From: Oryzias latipes
Lineage: Eukaryota; Chordata; Actinopteri; Beloniformes; Adrianichthyidae
Length of the DNA stretch: 64,000 bases
Direction of reading: 5' to 3'
Assembly (NCBI RefSeq): GCF_002234675.1
Contig: NC_019859.2
Span: 11,919,483 to 11,983,482, forward strand
In this document: in pieces, positions 1 to 12,288 of the stretch
How the letters are laid out: the number at the start of each line of letters is the position of its first letter
How positions within the stretch are numbered: the stretch's first letter is position 1
The notes under the pieces: model-generated
Databases searched by the model: none
Told to the model about the DNA's origin: nothing
The model's input: the letters and a program-made list of their open reading frames with translations, nothing else
Made by a program: the position numbers and the translations under genes

Positions 1-929
1 GGGAGACACACGCACACACACGCGCACAAAAGGGAAACATTACTGTAAATGAGACATCTGAAAAGGCCTAATGGCGAGGATTATCATGGCAAAGACGGCA
101 CACGTGTGTGGGCACACATTTCATGGGCCCCGCTCCTCAGGAGTCGGGTCTTTGGTGACATTTGGAAAAGGGCAGGGAGCAGCCTTCTCTCTTATATGCA
201 CACAAACTGCTTTGACCTCCACACCATCGGGTGTCAGCGCAGCCCCCACCCCCCACCCCCGTATGGAAGTTCAATACTCAGATTAACATCAGGAATAAGG
301 ATAAGCTCTGCCCTGCAGGGTTTGGACGGCTTACAATCGTTTCACCTGGATGTCGGGCCGCCCACACAACACACACACAATCACAGATATGGAGGGTCCA
401 CGCAGAGAATATGCACTGGGAGTTCATCTTTAAAACACACCGATTAGAACCTGACTTTGCAGCAAACAAATACATTCAATGGCTTATTTAATGGCAAAAA
501 GACCCACTCTGACCATCCAGGTTGTCGTTTCATCATAATTATGCCGTTTTTTGCTAAAATTGTGTCGTTTTTTTTTTAGGACGTTTCTGTAGAGCGGCAG
601 GAGTTCATGACTGTTCAGGAAAAAAGCACCTACTGCCTCAGATTTGATCCTCACATTTTTAATGTGGTATAACTGTAATATAAAAAAAAAGAATTGTCAT
701 CAAATTTAACAGTTTTTCAATACAGCACATTGTCATTTATTAGAATGAATAACAACATTTTATTTATACTCACCAATACATTTAAAACATTTGCATCACT
801 TTTTACCAAAAAAAGTATTTTTGAGATTTCATGGAGGCAGCCATTTTAAAATGAGCAGGAAAAGCCCTTCCACTGCCCCGAGTGGAATGATGATAAACAA
901 CTGGGCAGAAAACCAAGTTATAGACTACA
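1..929. other. Gene-free left edge with one MITE fragment
   Basis: I see no exon with a recognisable product in this stretch. It opens with a CA-rich tract. The short reading frames here overlap on both strands and resemble no protein family I know. The only identifiable repeat is a family-A MITE fragment near 493-640, listed separately. Confidence 0.5.
493..640 (-). mobile_element. Family-A MITE fragment (3' end, inverted)
   Basis: The stretch reads like the reverse complement of the right end of the complete family-A element at 42091-42683. It has the terminal AAGACCCACTCTGA block, then TCATAATTATG, a GTGTCGTTTTTT block, and an AGAGCGGCAGGAGTTCA block in the same order and spacing. The other end is missing. 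It is a non-coding fragment of a multi-copy DNA-transposon-like family. Confidence 0.65.
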
Positions 930-2485
930 GCTATGTCCAAATTCCCTTACTACCTGACTACTAAAAAACAATACAGTGCCGGACTATCTCGTGCCCTGGA
1001 TTTTAAAAGCAATTTGGACAAGATACTCACTACTTGTGGCAAATATGATTTCATGTCACCAATTTCACGAAGTAAAAAATCGAATCGATATGAGCGTTTT
1101 ACAATGACTATTTATAAATTCCCTGTGTTCTGATGATGAAGATGTGGATGGTTTATAAAAAATAAAAAAAAAAATTGGGTACTGGCTTCCTGGGCCCGGC
1201 AGCCCTCTCTCCACGCAGGAAGAGGGATCCCTGAGCTCTCTGGCAATGCCAAGAGCCGGGGATCACATCACATCTGAGCCGGGGGGTGTCCGTGTCCCTG
1301 TTGTGTGGGTTCTGGTCCTTGCCCCTGAGCGCTGGGCCTCGCCAAATTTCCAACTGTGGGCGAACCTGGTCGGGCCATGTTTACAACACTTCTTGTGGAC
1401 CCCCTCTTGTCCTGGGTGCCCTTCTCCTGGTCAGGGATGGCTGGCCCCTGCCTTGCTCCTTCTGGACCAACCGTGGCCCGGGTGGGTGGCTGCCTGGAGT
1501 GCGGGGCGGGTCTCCCTTGGGGGGTCCTGACTCTTACCTCGGGTTGGGGTGGGGGGATGCCCAGAACTCCCGGGTGGTGATGTGTTAATTGTCTGAGGCT
1601 GTGGGCAGGGTCAGGGTCCCGTGTTGGGCCCTCCATGCGCGGCGGGGGGGCTGCTCTCCTGGTTGGGCTGGCGCTTGCACTCTCTGTCCCCCCCATGCCT
1701 CCCTGCTCTCTGGCCCTCCCTGCTCTCTGGCGGTCCTGCTGGCCCTGGCCTGGGTGGCGGATGTGATCGCCCGGGGGGCTGTTGTTCTCTATCTGCTGCC
1801 ATGCGGGTGTTGGGGGGTTCTGGCTGCCGCTGCTGCTGCGGCGGGGGTCTTGGTGTGGGGATGGCTGGGCACTCTCCCTCCTCCTTTTTACATTCCATCA
1901 TCCATTTTAGAGGAACATAAACACTCACTCGAGTTTCACACTAGTTGGTTTGAATGCGTAGGTATGCGTGTGTGAACATTATTTGTGTTGTGTACAAGTT
2001 GACATGTGAACGTTTTTGGAGCCAACAGGTGTGTTTATAACATTTGAGTGTGTGTGTGGACAGGCCCCGCCCTTATAGACTTGTATTACATCTGAACCTC
2101 ACTGTGATGATTATAACCATCCAGCAACTTGTTGCTTTATGCTCCTTCATGGTGTTACACCCCCCCGCCTCTATAATCACCCTCTTATCCCCCCTTCTCT
2201 AACATCCCTCTCTCTTCTTCCCTCCTTTTCTTTTCCGTCCGGTCCAACACAAAAGATTTTCAAATATGATTAAAATGAATAAAGTTTAGCCTTGATTACA
2301 AAAGGGGTTTATTCAGACATACCTCTGGTTTGTCAGAAGATTCATAACCCCTGTTGTTACAGTAAAATTTGTCCAACAGAAGAGGCCTTCAGCTCTCATC
2401 TTGGACAGGACAAGTTAAAAAAAAAATCTTAATACATTTTTAATACATAGTGCACTATGTAGGAGTGGAAGGAATTCAGACACAA
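930..2485. mobile_element. Family-C inverted-repeat element, split by a retrotransposon
   Basis: The left end near 930 reads CTATGTCCAAATTCCC and the right end near 2485 is GGAATTCAGACACAACC, which are imperfect inverted repeats. Between them, GTGCACTATGTAGGAGTGG near the right end matches the ends of other copies at about 61208-61659 and 35790-36226. The interior is interrupted by a GC-rich poly(A)-ended insertion at about 1176-2426. No coding capacity is seen, so it is best read as a non-autonomous DNA element. I cannot assign the superfamily. Confidence 0.5.
1176..2426 (+). mobile_element. 5'-truncated GC-rich retrotransposon copy
   Basis: From the GGCTTCCTGGGCCCGGC block at about 1185 to the A-run at 2417-2426, this copy matches 4381-5660 closely and in the same order. 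The shared 3' part holds TTTTCCGTCCGGTCCAACAC and AATAAAGTTT. It ends in poly(A), as expected for target-primed reverse transcription. It begins about 1 kb further in than the other copy, so it is 5' truncated. Long frames of 100-140 codons exist here on both strands, but they are low-complexity products of GC-rich DNA and show no protein motif. Confidence 0.6.
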
Positions 2486-3361
2486 CCAATGATTTTTTAA
2501 AGAAAGTTTGATCATGCTAATGAGAAAGGGGTCTCAGAAATGAGCAGAATCTAAAAAATGAATTTAATTAGCAACACAGGTTAACAGAAACTGCAAATAA
2601 AAGAGAATAAGAAGGGTCATCCTCATATATTTCTAATCTCTATAAAATCCAGTTTGTGAAAAAAAATTCAACTGGAAGTTAAACCACTTGAGCAACAGAA
2701 CATTCTCTAAATTTGACTGCTTGGGCAGACTTACATAACGATGTCTCACAAGCTACTCTTCAGCAAGTGAGCGTGCTCTGGGATGTTGGGAGGTATCTCT
2801 CAATCCTTTAAATTGTCAAATTTAGCAACAAATTGATAGCTTGACCGCTGCTCTTCCCACCCGTCTGTCAAAAAGCAGATCATTGATTTGTTTGATGCGA
2901 TATTTAAAGGAAGGAGCAACTAAAAAAGTATCTGAACAAAGCTGCAGACAACTCGACTGCTTTGGAGCATGACAGTGTGTTAGACCTCTGTAGCTCCTCC
3001 ATTAGGGATGCTTTGTAACCTGATGTCCACTATTTATATTTAACAAGGAAGTATGGATGCCTGTGCAGCCGCGGTGTGCTTTTCATTCGGAAAGGTTAGC
3101 GGCTGAGCTACAGCTCAGAGACTGAGATCAACACAGCAGCTTTGGCTGGTTTTATCTACTCTGTCTGTCTGAGAGGCTGCAGCTCTGCTCCTTCGATGAG
3201 TCACTCACAAGGCTGCAGCAGGAAGAAATGCTTCTCTACTGCCACCATGTGTTGGCTGCACACGTAGCATGGTAATGTAGAGTGTAAACATCACTTCTTC
3301 TGCAGTTATCTGTATGCACTTGTTCAGCTAGTATAAAGCAAGGAGAATAATCCTGTTATCA
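2486..3361. other. No gene or named repeat seen
   Basis: This stretch has no frame above about 60 codons and no splice-bounded segment that I can link to a protein. I recognise no repeat family in it. Confidence 0.5.
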
Positions 3362-5676
3362 AAACGTTTCAAACTGGGGCCCCCGGTCGCTCTGGGTGTC
3401 ATCCGCTTCGGCTGCGGGGTCTGGGGGTGGGGTGGGGTGGGGGTCTTGTCGGCCCTGTCCTGTGGGGGGGCATTCTGGGGGAGGGGGGGGGCCACTATTG
3501 GTACGGGGCAGGGGGGGTTGACGGGTCGGGGTCTCCGCTGAGGCCATCGGCGGTTTCCCCGGCCGGTTGGCTGCCTCGGTCCCGTCGAGGCCTGACCAGA
3601 GCTCTTCTAGGGCCGGCGTTTGGGGGTGGGGGCCTGGGCTTGCTCCGGGGGGGGCCGGCGCTTTCTGGCTCCCCTCTCTCTGTGTGGGGGTGGTGGTGCT
3701 GGGCCTGGGGTGTCTGCGCCTCCGGGGGTGGGGCCCCGGGGCTGGGTGGGCCTGGCCCCCTTGCTGGGGGGGGGGGCGGGGGACGGCTGTTTGACCACCG
3801 GGGGACAGTCTATCATCTGTCCCCAACTTACCCCCTTCCTCATATAACCTCATAATAGGGTGAGGGGGTGGGGGGCTTAGCCTGCGATGAGCCTTGGGGG
3901 GGGGGTTTACTAGGCAGTGACCCCCCTCCTGTGGTTGCCGTATGGAGTGGGCCCCCCCTCTTTCGGTTTTATTTGCACCTTAGACATGTAGGGCCCTTGG
4001 TAGGGGGGGTGCTTGGACATCACTGCCAGCAAGCAGCGGATGTCCTCCTAGCACCCTACCCGCCAATTTTAACCGCACCTTAGACATTTAGGGCCCCTTG
4101 GTGGGGAGGTTGAGGGGACGTCACTGTGAGTAATCAGGAGACGTCCCCTTAGTGCCCTACCCGCCAATTTTAACCGCACCCCCCTTAGTACACACACCCC
4201 TCCCCCCTCAATATATACATCCCAACATAAACACACACACATGCACACACACACTCTCTCAAACACACATACACGCACACACATTTTGCAAGGAAGGTGG
4301 GACCTAGGACCATCTGTCCCCTGCCTCTTCCCTGGTGGGGGGTACGGGCCCCTTTGCAACGGCGGCTGTGTCCCCGGGGTGCTGGCTTCCTGGGCCCGGC
4401 GGTGCTCTCTCCGCGCGGTGGGGGGGTTCACATTACATCTGAGCCGGGGGTGTTCGTGTCCCTGGGGGGTGGGTTCTGGTCCTTGCTCCTGAGTGCTGGG
4501 CCCCGCCAAATTTCCAACTGTGGCCGAGCCTGGTCGGGCCATATTTACAACACCCCTTGTGGGCCCTCTTTTTTCCCCGGGGTTCCCCCCTCCTGGGCGG
4601 GGGCGGCGGGCCCCTGCCTCGCTCCTCCCTGGACCAACCGTTGGCCGGGCGGATGGCTGCCTGGAGTGCGGAGTGGGTCTCCCTTGGGGGGTCCTGGCCC
4701 GTACCTGGGGTTGGGGCGGGGGGATGCCCGGAACTCCTGGGTGGTGGTGGGGTGCTCGTCTGGGGCTGTGGGCGTCCTTCTCCGGTGGGGCCCTGCGTTG
4801 GGTTCTCCCGGCGCGGCGGGGGGGCTGCTCTCCTGGTTGGGCTGGGGCGGCGCCCTCTTTCCCTCCGTGCCTCCCTGCTCTCTGGCTCTGGGGGCCTTGC
4901 GGCGGCCCTGCTGGCCCTGGCCTGGGTGGCGGGCTTGGTCGCCCGGGCGGCGGTTGTTCCCTGCCGGTTCCCGTGTGGTGTTGGGGGGAATCCGGCTGCC
5001 GCTGCTGGTGCGGTGGGGGTCTTGGGGTGGGGATGGCTGGGCACTCTCCCTCCTTCTTTTCACGTTCCACCATCCATTTTAGAAGAACATAAACACTCAC
5101 CTGAGCACAGGTGTCAGCTCAACAGACTGAATGACTGAAATATTTCACACTAGTTGGTTTTAAGGCATAAGTATGCGTGTGAACACTATCTGTTTTGTGT
5201 ACATGTCGACAGGTGGACATTTTTGCAACTAACAAGTGTGTTTATAACATTTGAGTGTGTGTGTGGACAGGCTCCGCCCTTTTTTTTTTTGTTTTTTTTT
5301 TACATTTGAACCTTACCATAATGATTAACAACCAGTAAACTTGTTGCTTTATGCTGCTTCATGGTCTTATCCCCCTTCCCCTCCTATTATCACCCCCTAC
5401 CCCCCCTCTCTCTAACGTCCCTCTTTCTTCTTCCCCTCTTTCCTTTTCCGTCCGGTCCAACACCAAAGATTTTCAGACATGTTTGAAATTAATAAAGTTT
5501 GGCCTCAATTACAAAAGGGGTTTATTCAGACATACCTTTGGTTTGTCTGAAGATTAATAACCCCTCTTGTTAAAGTAAAATATGTCCAACCCAAGAGGCC
5601 CTCAGCTCTCATCTGTCTGCCTAGCTGTTGGACAGGACAAGTTAAAAAAAAAAAAAAAAAAAACGTTTCAAACTGG
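3362..5676 (+). mobile_element. GC-rich non-LTR-type retrotransposon with target-site duplication
   Basis: A 16-bp direct repeat, AAACGTTTCAAACTGG, flanks the element at 3362-3377 and 5661-5676. The body at 3378-5660 ends in an A-run of about 17, which together show insertion by target-primed reverse transcription. The 3' kilobase is shared with the truncated copy at 1176-2426 and holds AATAAAGTTT. The body is very G-rich on this strand, with a CA-rich segment at about 4218-4285. Pro-rich frames of up to 343 codons on the opposite strand and 261 on this one are low complexity and show no reverse transcriptase, endonuclease or capsid motif. It may be the long 3' end of a LINE or a non-autonomous element. 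Confidence 0.7.
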
Positions 5677-5740
5677 ATGTAAACTTGGTGCCTGTGTAAG
5701 AACATGTAAATGATTATAAATAAATATACACACACACACA

Positions 5741-6090
5741 AGTATTTGTTCAGCCACCAATTGTGCAAGTTCTTCCACTTAACCCTTGTGCTATCTTAGA
5801 TGACCCCACCCTTGCATTGACGTGTTCTCCCTACCATGACAAAGGTGGATAAAGGTGGAAAAATTTCATGTAATCCATGGACACCAGTGAAGATCACAAA
5901 TCATTGAAGAAAAAAGGTTCAGAGCACTGTCTAGTGGGTCTAGATGACCCAACTCCCAATGTTAAAATACCTAGGATAGCACAAGGGTTACAAAGATGAG
6001 AGAAGCCTGTCATTTTCATCATAGGTACATCTCAACTATGGGAGACAAAGCGAGAACAAAAATCCAGAAAGTCACATTGTCGGATTTTTA
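5741..6090. mobile_element. Solo Tc1-type terminal repeat, interrupted
   Basis: The blocks GTTCAGCCACCAATTGTGCA, ATCATAGGTACATCTCAACT and AATCCAGAAAGTCACATTGT match, in order, the long terminal inverted repeat of the Tc1-like element at 29578-31057. The other terminus and the transposase are absent. A TTAA-type MITE has inserted after CTTCCACTTAA at 5782. The fragment then abuts a family-A MITE fragment at about 6087. Confidence 0.7.
5783..5987 (+). mobile_element. TTAA-flanked MITE (piggyBac-like), 205 bp
   Basis: The ends CCCTTGTGCTATC and GATAGCACAAGGG are perfect inverted repeats. The left flank is TTAA and the right flank is TTAC, a likely decayed TTAA duplication. Two further copies lie at 59559-60646 and 62035-62217. 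TTAA target duplication is the hallmark of piggyBac-superfamily transposition, so the assignment follows from the flanks and not from any transposase, which is absent. It sits inside an older Tc1-type terminal repeat. Confidence 0.75.
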
Positions 6091-6260
6091 AAGTCCCCCT
6101 CCGATGAAAATCAGGTTTTTTGAGGTTTTTTTTTTAATGTACTTGTGGAATTTTTCTTATGAAAGAGAACACATGTAATAAGAAATCATTTCATTTTTGC
6201 ATTTCTGAGTATTTCTTCTTTTAAATCGCTGTCAATCAAACTGTTGCAAAGATGCTCGGT
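6087..6260 (+). mobile_element. Family-A MITE fragment (left end)
   Basis: The start TTTTTAAAGTCCCCCTCCGAT and the later block GCATTTCTGAGTATTTCTTC match the left part of the complete family-A element at 42091-42683. The right half could not be followed beyond about 6260. Confidence 0.6.
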
Positions 6261-9200
6261 TTGAAATAATGAGCTATTGTGATGTCACAACAGCCTCTGG
6301 AGTGCGTGCACTAGCTCCCTGATCCCCCTCCAGCGTGCACAAGCTCAGGTGCGGGAGAAGAGAAGATGGCACATTCCCTGCAAGTATTTTAAGTGTGTCC
6401 AAGGCTGGATTTTGTTGTTGGCAGCAAGTGTTTAAAATTAAATCTAAAGTTGAAGTCCCAAAGGTGTTCTCGCTCTGACCGAGTTTGAAGGTTTGCTCTC
6501 CTGTATTAACCAGAGAGAGTAAAAATAAAAACAAGGGCCCTTTTTTTTATTATTGCCTCGATGAAAATAATGAAAATATCATAAAGTTCTGGAGGCCCGA
6601 GCAGTTTGGCTCTCCATCCTGCAGGAGGTCTCTGTCTGGACGCCAGCTCGCCTCCCGGGAGCCGGCGTAGTGATCGAGATTGTTCCATCTTCATCGGCCC
6701 TGCGACAGACTGTCCAGGGCGTACCCGCCTTCGCCCAACAGTAACCGGGACGGTTCAGACGGGTACCAAATTGTGCTGCACTGTTGAAATCGCGGTGCTG
6801 CCAGACCTTTGTCGCTCAAATTGCACCGCTGGACCTCCAATCGCATCTGTGCTATTGACCTAACATTCAAACTGGCCACCTCTACTGCAAAAATCACGTT
6901 TGGTGAGAACACAGCTTAACCCTAACCCATAACCCTAAACTTAATCCTTCCTCTGGGTCAGGCGGTCAAGAAAAAAAGCTGAGCACAGGCTGAGTGGTCA
7001 CTTTCTTTACGGCGTTTCATTTTATTTGCTGTTCAAGTTAATTTAACATTCTGTAATTCAAAGCATTTTCATGGGCTTATCAAAGATAAGATCTTTTTCG
7101 TTTTTAATTTTATCAAACAGCAGGGTCTGGTACTCACATTTGTTTCGTCATTCCAAAAATATGTCACTTTTCACCGATTCTTTATCGCTAAAGATAAACT
7201 TTTGAGAATAGAGACTGTCAGTCGATGTCATATGTGGCCGACGACAGTGAAGGCAGCTAATTCCTTACCTTTGGCTAATAAAACATTTGGTGTTTTCCAA
7301 GCAACTCTAGTCATGTGTCTAACGTTCCTCTTGCTGTCTGTAGTTCTTCACCTTCACCTGTCCTCCCAGAATAGAAAATATGGTTGACACTAATCCCACA
7401 TATCTGTAATCTGCAATAATTCCTTTCATTTTTGACATGTAGTAGATTTTTTCCACACCCCGTGACAACATCATTATTTGTCGGGCTGTAAGGGGGGGGG
7501 GGGTTAGGATATTGTTGATGTCAAGTTCAGGATTTGGGTTTAAAGAAAAGGCGGAATAAAAAAAGTAAAAAGGGATGCATTGCTATGACAAAATAAAAGC
7601 GAATCATAGAAGGGAATCAAATCGTTATTGGCGATGAAGATCTGGAAGCGGAAAATCATGGAGCTTCTTCTTGTTGTTTGCCCCCCAAACCTCCTGGTGC
7701 TGACTTGGCTTGTGATGCAGAACCCAATCTTTGCTCAGGGAGAAAAATTGTTTTTCTTCGGCCTTTCCAAAAACAACACACGACAGCGCAGAGACAACAC
7801 AGCCTTAAGAAAACATCAGCATTCCATGAACCGGCTGGAACAATCCTTTACCAGCTGCATGCATGTGGAATTTCTTTCCTTTTTCCTTTATTTAAACTTT
7901 TACGTCGTTTTATTTAGGAGCAGAGAAAAGCCAAGCTTCTTCTTCCAAAGTAAATCCGAATCAGCATGTCTGCCTCTTACATGCTTGGGAAGCGGTCACA
8001 TATTTTAAAACACAGGATCTGGCTCCACTACTGTTAGTTTAATTCCGAAAAGACATTAACTGTGGCAAAACCTTTTTATTTATTTATTTCTAAGAGTAAC
8101 TTAAGATTCAATCTAGCAATACTCTAAGGAATGGACCAGGAGTGAAAAAAAATTATTTTCAGTCTAAGCCAATTTATCACAAAAACCTCCCCAAAGCTAC
8201 AAATCAAATACGAGACTTTTCCACATTTATTAAAGACAGGTTTGCTATAATCAGTCATAACATCTGTTGACAATTTTGTCTCTTTATCTTAGAATGATGA
8301 TAGAATGATATTAGAATAATGACTGAAGCCACTTAGAAGTGTGGAGAAACGCTCCAAGACAGAAGGTTACAGTCCAGATACCATGACTCACCTTTTATGC
8401 TATGTGCATTCTACTCTTCATAGACAAATCTATGGGCTGTACTTTTGTCGTGGAAACTTGGGTGAAGGTAATGATGGTGATGCTTTCTTTATGCTTACAC
8501 GTTCGTTTGAGAAATCCAAGCTAGAACTGAGGAAATGCACTTGGTCAGGTTAAACTATAGTTCATGCTAAAACAGGACAGGATACAGAGCTCCACTTACA
8601 AGTATTGTCAATGTTTTATCTCATGTCAGAAGCATTTACAGTCGTGCTTGACTAAAACTGGGTGGTTACATGATGGTCATGCTTTTGCAGGTTCTTGTTG
8701 ATCATACATCTTGGGAGAAGATTTCATGGTCTATGTGGAACTTATACAAAGTCAGAATATATTATTCTACTTTACAAGCAAAGACATTTCCACAGTTATT
8801 GATGATGTAAGTTACAGGCAGAGTGAAGAATATTATATGAGGGAAAAATGAAATTCATTATTGGGTCTGAACGCCTTTTCTCAGTTTACATTTTAAAAAT
8901 TTTATGGTCAACTTTTGCAGCTTCTTCTAATATTCCTCAGAAAAAAAATGTTTATATTGAATGCAAAAAGCCCTTTTATCTCATTTAAGTAAATTCTCTG
9001 TGGTTTGAAATTGAAAAAAAAACGTAAATGTTTGAAAGCAAAGCAATGACATCAAGTTTCTGAAAAATCCGTTTCCTCTTTTCCTGTTTTCCTGGATCGT
9101 GCCGTTTTAAAGTTATTTATTCCACCTTTCAATAAGCAAACTATTCAAGCAAACAGGTTTGTGTGTTGAAGAACAGTAATATTAAGTATGGTGAAGCATC

Positions 9201-9639
9201 TTTAAGCAGCTTTCAAAGCTTGAAAACACATAGCAAAGGCTCCCCAATAAAGCTGCTGTTGGAAGCTGAGATTGTGCAACAGCCTTACGATGTTTTATTG
9301 TGCCATGTTTTCTTATATGAATTTCAAACTGCTATCTCAAAAGCTGGGGATGCAGGTGTTACTTCTTTATATTTATACTCTGCTGAGCTGCTTTATATTC
9401 TATCAGGCCATTGAAATGGCTAAATCAGTTATTTATGTAAGCAGCACCTAAAGGCTCAAGACAAATTCCACCATGTGGACAATAAAGTTTTATTATGTTG
9501 TGTTCCCATGACAGAAAAAAATGTATTTCCAACTGTGTTTTTTTTTTATCAACCTTTATTTGAGCAGCAGAAAAGTAACTTTGTGATGACAAACAAGCTT
9601 TTTTGCAAGGGAGTCCCAGCCAAGTGGAGGCAGCAAATA
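6261..9639. other. No gene seen
   Basis: I found no exon or repeat family that I recognise here. The longest frame, 126 codons near 7628, lacks any family resemblance and has a low-complexity Phe-rich tail. A G-run lies near 7491. This may be intergenic DNA upstream of GTF2E2. Confidence 0.45.
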
Positions 9640-10400
9640 CAAAATCTTTTACCTAATTACAAAATATACAAAATTATAGCTGCAAGAGGCGCTGTATGGC
9701 CCAGTGCCCCCCCCCCCCCCCCTTTTTTTTGACACACCCTCATTGGCTAAGCAGATCTGCTATTTGCCCCTCCATCTCCCCTCCAGCTGCCACCCTGGTC
9801 AGAGCTGCCTGTCCCAAAATATAAAAAAAAACAACACTTTTTTCAAAATGGCAACTTTTCTGTTGGTTTTATGTCCATAAAAACCATTTTATTTTTTGGT
9901 TGCCAGGGGATGATAAACTAACTATAACTTTATGTAATTTTTAGAAGAATCAGCTAAAGTAAACTTATAGATTTTATTTGACAACAGAGTTTTTTTAGAA
10001 ACCATATCCCATATTCTTATTATGTTCATGTCATACATTCTATATTTTTGTTCGGCTTCTCAATGATAATTTAGGAGTTTAAATTTATATAGCTGTATAT
10101 CTTTATGTACATATTTATAGCTGGACATAAAGGTATCTATTTATTTTTATTTTTTAGGGAACATTTAAGATGACGGCCTCTTACTGAGGTCAAAGATCAA
10201 CAAAACTTCAATAGCGGTTGAAGACTTGTGCATGAAATTTTGTGAAGATCGCTTGAACAACGCCCCCCCCTCCCCCCCATATTGTTCAAATGTCTGAAAA
10301 TATGCTAAATTTCACAATTTAGTACATCTTGGCCGCCAAGCTGTTGGTCTTGTGGCCATCCCACAATAATTTTGAAACTTACTATGGATTTTCCGAATAC
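9640..10400 (-). mobile_element. Dispersed repeat, family B, copy 1
   Basis: The reverse complement of about 9730-9900 matches 27530-27680 block by block: AAAGTGTTG next to TTTTGAAAAA, CAGCTCTGACCAGGGTGG, and the following G-rich AGATGGAGGGGC-type segment. It is therefore a dispersed repeat of at least 150 bp. I could not define its ends or type. Pyrimidine homopolymers at about 9709-9730 lie within it. Confidence 0.45.
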
Positions 10401-12288
10401 TTTTGAACATCCTTTCTTTAGACCCTAATCAATTTTTGACGGTTTTGCCCACTGTGATGTCATCATTTCCAAATCTTCTTATGTCACGACAATCCGCAGC
10501 AAAACAAAGCAGTTTATCAGCGAAAATGTCGTACAACAGCAAACTCATCACTTTATAATTGATTACTTTAATTGTCATCTTGCTAAGGTGGAGATTGTGC
10601 TGATAATCTTGGTCTACAGCTGTGCAGGCGGGTCTACGAGCAGATATACGGTGATCATAACTGATTTCCAATCGTGCTAAAAAGAAATACTTTCCCATGG
10701 TCTCCTTTTCACAATAAAAAAAAAAACTTGTATTCTCACGATAATGAAATTATAATGTTGTGACAAGTAAGCAGGGAAAAAAAGAAAGGTAAATGTCGTT
10801 ATAGCGGGAACACGTTGTCGTTATCGTGTTAAAAATGATGTCATCATGTGAAAACGTGGAAAAAGAGGAAAAATTTAAGTTGTTCCTATGGAAAAATGAT
10901 GTAGTTATCTTGTTAAAACAATGTCAATGGGGGGGGGGGGGGGGGGATTGAGCAACTGAAACTGGGTGTGTGCAAATTTTATTAAGTTTTTGAGTATATA
11001 GAAGGAGTGACATTTTTGCTAGGATATGCAGCAACTAAGAATTGCGAGAGAGAAAAAAGGAAAAAAAAAAAGGTCCTCGCAGGCCACCATAACAGGAAGT
11101 GGCAAACGGATTTTAGAAAAACACGCGCATGTCTTGGTCTCTGCTTCCAAATAAAGGCGTTTAAATTTTGGTGCCTGTGCAACGTGATTCATGCATTTGT
11201 TGCAAAATAAAAGCTTTTGTCTGCCTGCTTCAGCTTGACAAAATGCAACAAAAAAATGATCAACAGCAAACAATAAGAGTCAGTTAATCAATAAGGTACA
11301 AATGTAGATGGAAAGAAAAACAAGCATTGCCTCAGTAATGAAAATGACTACGCCTCCAAATGTCTAAGGCCATTTGCAGCATCAACACAAACAATGAACA
11401 TAAATGTTGCTTTTGTCTCGTCTGGCTACAGGAAAAGGCAAACCTCAATTTCAGAAAAACACAGAAAATAGAAAAAGAGATAAAGTCTGTGTACGTGAGT
11501 GATTTTTCCCGACTTTTTCTTTTTCTGTCTGCACTGCACGCTGTGCATTTTCAATTACCAAACATCCAAAAGTCTGTGGAGCTCAGAAGTGCTGACAGGT
11601 GATGCGCGCACGCTTTCTCGTACAGTGGTAATTGAAAGCAGTCACTCTGAGACTTCTCTCACCGCAGGGATTTGCACGACAGCTTCACCACTTAGCTCAA
11701 TCTGTTTCTTTGATGTTGCCGCTCACCTCCAGACTCTGTGTCTGCGGTGTAACATTACTGCATGCACATGGAGTCATGCACGCAGAACACATCCATGCAA
11801 AAGCAAAACCTTCAGCTGTGTGAGAAACAACACAAACTCACTCTGTCGTTTCTGCTTGGAGACAATTCATGTTTCAGCCTCCATGTCAATCGGCTGCTTT
11901 CAGACCGCGTCCCTCTAATTGGCACTTGTTCTGTGTTCACCTGCACAGATCGTTATGCTTTGAAAGCATCTGAAGTGGATTTTTTTATTAACTTTGTCAT
12001 ACATAACTCATGTTTAAAACTTGTCCTTCATTTTTCCCTTTTTTTGTGAGATGACCAATTATTGCATCTTATTCCTAACAGATCAAACCCTATAATTGGC
12101 ATAATGATCTATGCACTTGAAGTGAACCTGAAAAACAATTTTTTTTAGCTTGAAACCATAAAAGTTTTGGGATTCTTATCACAAGTGACCCCACTAAGGT
12201 TTATTATAATTGATGGAAACTTTTTTAAGTCTTTAAAGTCCTGTTAAATATTTTGTCTGCAACCTTCAACCTTCAGTGCCACATCACC
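10401..12288. other. No gene seen; 18-base G run
   Basis: I see no recognisable exon. There is an uninterrupted run of 18 G at 10929-10946. Frames of 60-140 codons in 11.0-12.0 kb overlap each other on both strands and resemble no known protein. Confidence 0.45.

Noticed and set aside
3359-3853. 164-codon Pro-rich frame
   Set aside because: It crosses the target-site duplication of the retrotransposon and is compositionally biased.
4297-5082. 261-codon Gly/Trp-rich frame on the plus strand
   Set aside because: It is the opposite-strand shadow of the same GC-rich repeat, without homology or conserved motifs.
4069-5100. 343-codon Pro/Arg-rich frame on the minus strand
   Set aside because: It lies wholly inside the GC-rich retrotransposon, is low complexity and overlaps equally long frames on the other strand. 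No domain is visible.
7628-8008. 126-codon frame
   Set aside because: Phe-rich and low complexity in its second half, with no homologue that I recognise.
11499-11918. 139-codon frame
   Set aside because: It has no family resemblance or splice context, and overlaps other frames of similar length.
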